Origin: Paraburkholderia sp. Ac-20340
Lineage (GTDB): Bacteria > Pseudomonadota > Gammaproteobacteria > Burkholderiales > Burkholderiaceae
Assembly: GCF_017104965.1 (NCBI RefSeq)
Contig: NZ_JAAGPR010000002.1
Span: forward strand, 124,001-188,000
Direction of reading: 5' to 3'
DNA length: 64,000 nucleotides
Position numbers and translations under genes: made by a program. Shown in pieces: positions 61,770 to 64,000 of this stretch; position 1 is the first letter of the stretch; the number at the start of each line of letters is the position of its first letter. Below the pieces are notes generated by a model. The model was not told the origin of the DNA. It did no database searches and saw nothing but the letters and a program-made list of their open reading frames with translations.

Positions 61770-62881
61770 GCGCTCACCAGAGTATCTCTAATTCGCTGCG
61801 AAGCTTTGCCGTCGCCATACGGGTTCTCTGCGTGGGCCATCGCCGCATAGGCTTTCGCGTCATCCAGCAGGCGCGTCGATTCGTCGAGGATCATCGCGCG
61901 ATCGGTTCCGACCATGCGCGACGTGCCGGCCGCCAGCGCTTCCGGCCGCTCGGTAACCGAACGCGTGACCAGCACCGGCTTGCCTAGCGCCGGCGCCTCC
62001 TCCTGCACGCCGCCCGAATCGGTCACTACCAGAGTCGATCGATCCATCAGATAGACAAATGATAAGTAGTCCTGTGGCTCGATGAGAAAAACCCCCGGCA
62101 CGTCTGCGAGGCGGCGATAAACCGAATCTTTCACCCGTGGGTTGAGGTGCACCGGAAAAACAATTTCCACGTCCTTACGGCGCGCGAGTTCCGTCAACGC
62201 GTCACAAACAGAATCGATCCCATCGCCGATATTCTCGCGCCGATGTCCCGTAACGAGGATCAGACGCTTGTCGCGATTCAGAAAACCAAATCGACGATCG
62301 AGTTCATTGCGCTGCGCCTCGCTGGTCCGAAGCCGCTTTGCTGTATGGAGCAGCGAATCGATCACGGTGTTTCCGGTCACATGAATGGTTGATTCCAGAA
62401 TGCCTTCGCGCAGCAGATTTTCGCGAGCGCGCGATGTCGGTGCGAAATGATATTTGGCGAGCACACTGGTGAGACGACGGTTCGCCTCTTCCGGCCAGGG
62501 TGCCGACAAATCGCCAGTCCGCAACCCCGCCTCTACGTGACCGACGGCGATCTGTTTGTAATGCGCAGACAGCGCTGCAGAGAATGTCGTAGATGTGTCG
62601 CCTTGAACGAGAACGAGGTCCGGACGTGCATCGCTCAATACGTTTTCGAGCCCGGCCAGCGCCCTGCTGGTCATTGCCAGCAAGGACTGGTCCGCCGCCA
62701 TGATGTCGAGATCGTAGTCAGGGCGAATGCCAAAGAATTTCAGCATCGAGTCCAGCATATGGCGATGTTGCGCCGTGACGCAGACTTGCGTTTCGATCTC
62801 CCGCGTCTCGTTCAGCATGCTGATCAAGGGTGCCATCTTGATCGCTTCCGGCCGGGTTCCTATGACAATCAGAGTCTTCAT
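61763..62881 (-). CDS. wecB: UDP-N-acetylglucosamine 2-epimerase
   Basis: WecB converts UDP-GlcNAc to UDP-ManNAc, the substrate of WecC next to it. The 372-residue product has the non-hydrolysing epimerase features KTLIVIGTRPEAIKMAPLI, VQGDTSTTFSAALSAHY, VGHVEAGLRTGDLSAPWPEEANRRLTSVLA, LVTGHRRENIG and DSGGVQEEAPALGKPVLV. The ATG at 62881 (MKTLIVIG) is chosen over one seven codons upstream (62902) that would overlap the export gene. It is 13 bases after the export gene stop. Confidence 0.95.
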   Translation of the reverse strand: MKTLIVIGTRPEAIKMAPLISMLNETREIETQVCVTAQHRHMLDSMLKFFGIRPDYDLDIMAADQSLLAMTSRALAGLENVLSDARPDLVLVQGDTSTTFSAALSAHYKQIAVGHVEAGLRTGDLSAPWPEEANRRLTSVLAKYHFAPTSRARENLLREGILESTIHVTGNTVIDSLLHTAKRLRTSEAQRNELDRRFGFLNRDKRLILVTGHRRENIGDGIDSVCDALTELARRKDVEIVFPVHLNPRVKDSVYRRLADVPGVFLIEPQDYLSFVYLMDRSTLVVTDSGGVQEEAPALGKPVLVTRSVTERPEALAAGTSRMVGTDRAMILDESTRLLDDAKAYAAMAHAENPYGDGKASQRIRDTLVSAC

Positions 62882-62894
62882 TCTTTTTCTGAAA

Positions 62895-63980
62895 TCAATC
62901 AACGTGATCTCGGATAATGCTTTCCAGCAGCTTGATCACACCGATCACTGCAAGTGCCATAAGCAGCGTCACGAACGCGTTATAAATGCGCTGCGGCTGA
63001 ACCGGATAACCGGGCATCGTTGGGGATTGGAGGACCGAAACCATCTTCAGTGTTCGCGCCGCATCCATACGCCCTTGTTCCATTGCCGAAAGCGACGTCT
63101 TGTAGAGATCCTGGGCAAAATTGACCTGCAGTTGCAAACGCTGAAATTCTTCGACGGTATAGTTGAGCGTCCTGCTCTCAGGCGATGCCAACTCCGCGCG
63201 CTTCAGCGCAATCTGTTGCTCCAGCGCCGCAAGGCTCTTCTTGAGCATCAGGACCGTAGGCTGGCTGGGACTCAAATCCGCCGGCAACGACGCCAACTGG
63301 GTCTGGATATCCGTTTTCTGCGCTTCGAGTTTTGCGATCAATGCATTGAGGCTCTCCGCGGTCGAAGCGGGGGCCACGAGACCTTTTCGGTTCTGGAAGT
63401 TGATCAGGTTCGTGGATGCCTCGAGAAGGCGGTCATGCGCGAACGTAACCTGCTTTTGCAGGAAATCTACTTGCGATTGCGCGAGCTGATGACCTAGCTC
63501 GTTCATATGTTGCTCGCCCAGTCCCACCATCAGGTCGACGATTGCCTTTGCCGTACTGGCGTCATATGCCTGAACCTGAATGCGCAGCACACCGCTGTAG
63601 TCGTCATATTCGACGTCTACGCGATTGAGCCAATACTGATAGAACCATTCGACCGGTGCGTCCTTGAACCACATACGCGAAACCGGATCTCTATGCCAGT
63701 TGCTGTAGTGCGAACGCAGATCAAGTCGTGCGTCGAGCTTCTCGAGCATATCCTCAGAAAGCAGATATTCGCGTAGCAGAAGCTGATCGGAACTATTCAC
63801 ACCAGCCGCCGCCGAAATGGCGGTCGGAATGACCATGCTCGGACCATTGATCTGGTCCGTTCTCTGCATGATCACGGTCGCTTGGGAAACATAGCGATCC
63901 GAAGCAAAAATCAACCAGTAGGGAATGGACAGGACCGCAAACACGATTACCGCCCAGATGATCAGCTTGAAGACACGCAT
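62895..63980 (-). CDS. Capsule polysaccharide export inner-membrane protein (KpsE/CtrB/BexC-like)
   Basis: A 361-residue polysaccharide co-polymerase-type protein that spans the periplasm in ABC-dependent capsule export. TM helices lie at ~5-27 (KLIIWAVIVFAVLSIPYWLIFA) and ~328-352, with a long periplasmic coiled coil between (~165-300). The SDRYVSQATVIMQ start and the YPVQPQRIYNAFVTLLMALAVIGVIKLLESIIRDHVD end are typical of KpsE/CtrB. It lacks a cytoplasmic kinase domain. It begins 20 bases from the window edge, so it is complete. The transporter proper (kpsM, kpsT) and the outer-membrane channel (kpsD) are expected upstream, beyond the window. Confidence 0.9.
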   Translation of the reverse strand: MRVFKLIIWAVIVFAVLSIPYWLIFASDRYVSQATVIMQRTDQINGPSMVIPTAISAAAGVNSSDQLLLREYLLSEDMLEKLDARLDLRSHYSNWHRDPVSRMWFKDAPVEWFYQYWLNRVDVEYDDYSGVLRIQVQAYDASTAKAIVDLMVGLGEQHMNELGHQLAQSQVDFLQKQVTFAHDRLLEASTNLINFQNRKGLVAPASTAESLNALIAKLEAQKTDIQTQLASLPADLSPSQPTVLMLKKSLAALEQQIALKRAELASPESRTLNYTVEEFQRLQLQVNFAQDLYKTSLSAMEQGRMDAARTLKMVSVLQSPTMPGYPVQPQRIYNAFVTLLMALAVIGVIKLLESIIRDHVD

Positions 63981-64000
63981 AGAAAAAAGCGTGTCCTTTG

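Noticed and set aside
62895..63980. Export protein as an O-antigen Wzz chain-length regulator
   Set aside because: Sequence ends and coiled-coil length look more like KpsE/CtrB, although both belong to the co-polymerase superfamily, so a Wzz-like role is not fully excluded.

Overview
The window looks like a chromosomal segment of a Burkholderiaceae betaproteobacterium, most like Paraburkholderia, Caballeronia or Burkholderia. The basis is the high-GC codon usage, a DUF2486 protein, the order cysI-DUF934-cysH-cysD-cysN-SUMT, the urt-ure array, and a Kdo hydroxylase gene between waaC and waaA. No rRNA, tRNA, CRISPR array, insertion sequence or phage gene was recognised.

Layout. 1-10.3 kb is housekeeping: the 3' end of a SIMPL-domain gene, lgt, a LysR regulator divergent from ilvD, a small cytochrome c, pepA-holC-DUF2486, then lptF-lptG and cbiX. 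10.3-17.8 kb is sulfate assimilation: an operon on the minus strand (sulfite reductase, DUF934, APS reductase, CysD, CysN, uroporphyrinogen-III methyltransferase), with cysB divergent from it. 17.9-22.0 kb holds an orphan substrate-binding protein, a pcm-like gene with a rhodanese gene, and a class III aminotransferase. 22.4-34.1 kb is a nitrogen block: the urea ABC transporter urtABCDE, then ureD and ureABCEFG. urtA and ureA are each preceded by a near-identical sigma-54 element, TGGCACAACCCTTGC followed by A or T, which points to shared nitrogen control. 34.1-39.3 kb carries LPS-core genes (waaA, kdoO, waaC) and a phosphomannomutase/phosphoglucomutase. 39.6-44.8 kb is mixed: a flippase and a GT2 enzyme, a small lower-GC insert with a T6SS-effector-like gene, lrgAB and a GNAT gene.

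44.9-64.0 kb is a long minus-strand capsule or exopolysaccharide locus. Read from its promoter side it encodes a KpsE/CtrB-like export protein, WecB and WecC (UDP-ManNAcA supply), an FkbM methyltransferase with a long coiled coil, a tandem GT2 enzyme, UDP-galactopyranose mutase, a hexapeptide acyltransferase, an alginate-lyase-like protein, UDP-glucose dehydrogenase, and a tightly coupled set of glycosyltransferases with a deacetylase and one unrecognised protein. The kpsMT/kpsD-type genes would lie beyond the right edge.

The most unusual object is the coiled-coil FkbM protein (57851-60505). Its coiled coil contains five consecutive repeats of exactly 35 residues (five heptads each) joined to a C-terminal methyltransferase. 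By analogy with the O-antigen terminator WbdD it could act as a length ruler and chain capper; that is inference. Other points of interest are the paired sigma-54 promoters, the stem-loop between urtA and urtB, and the T6SS-effector-like insert.
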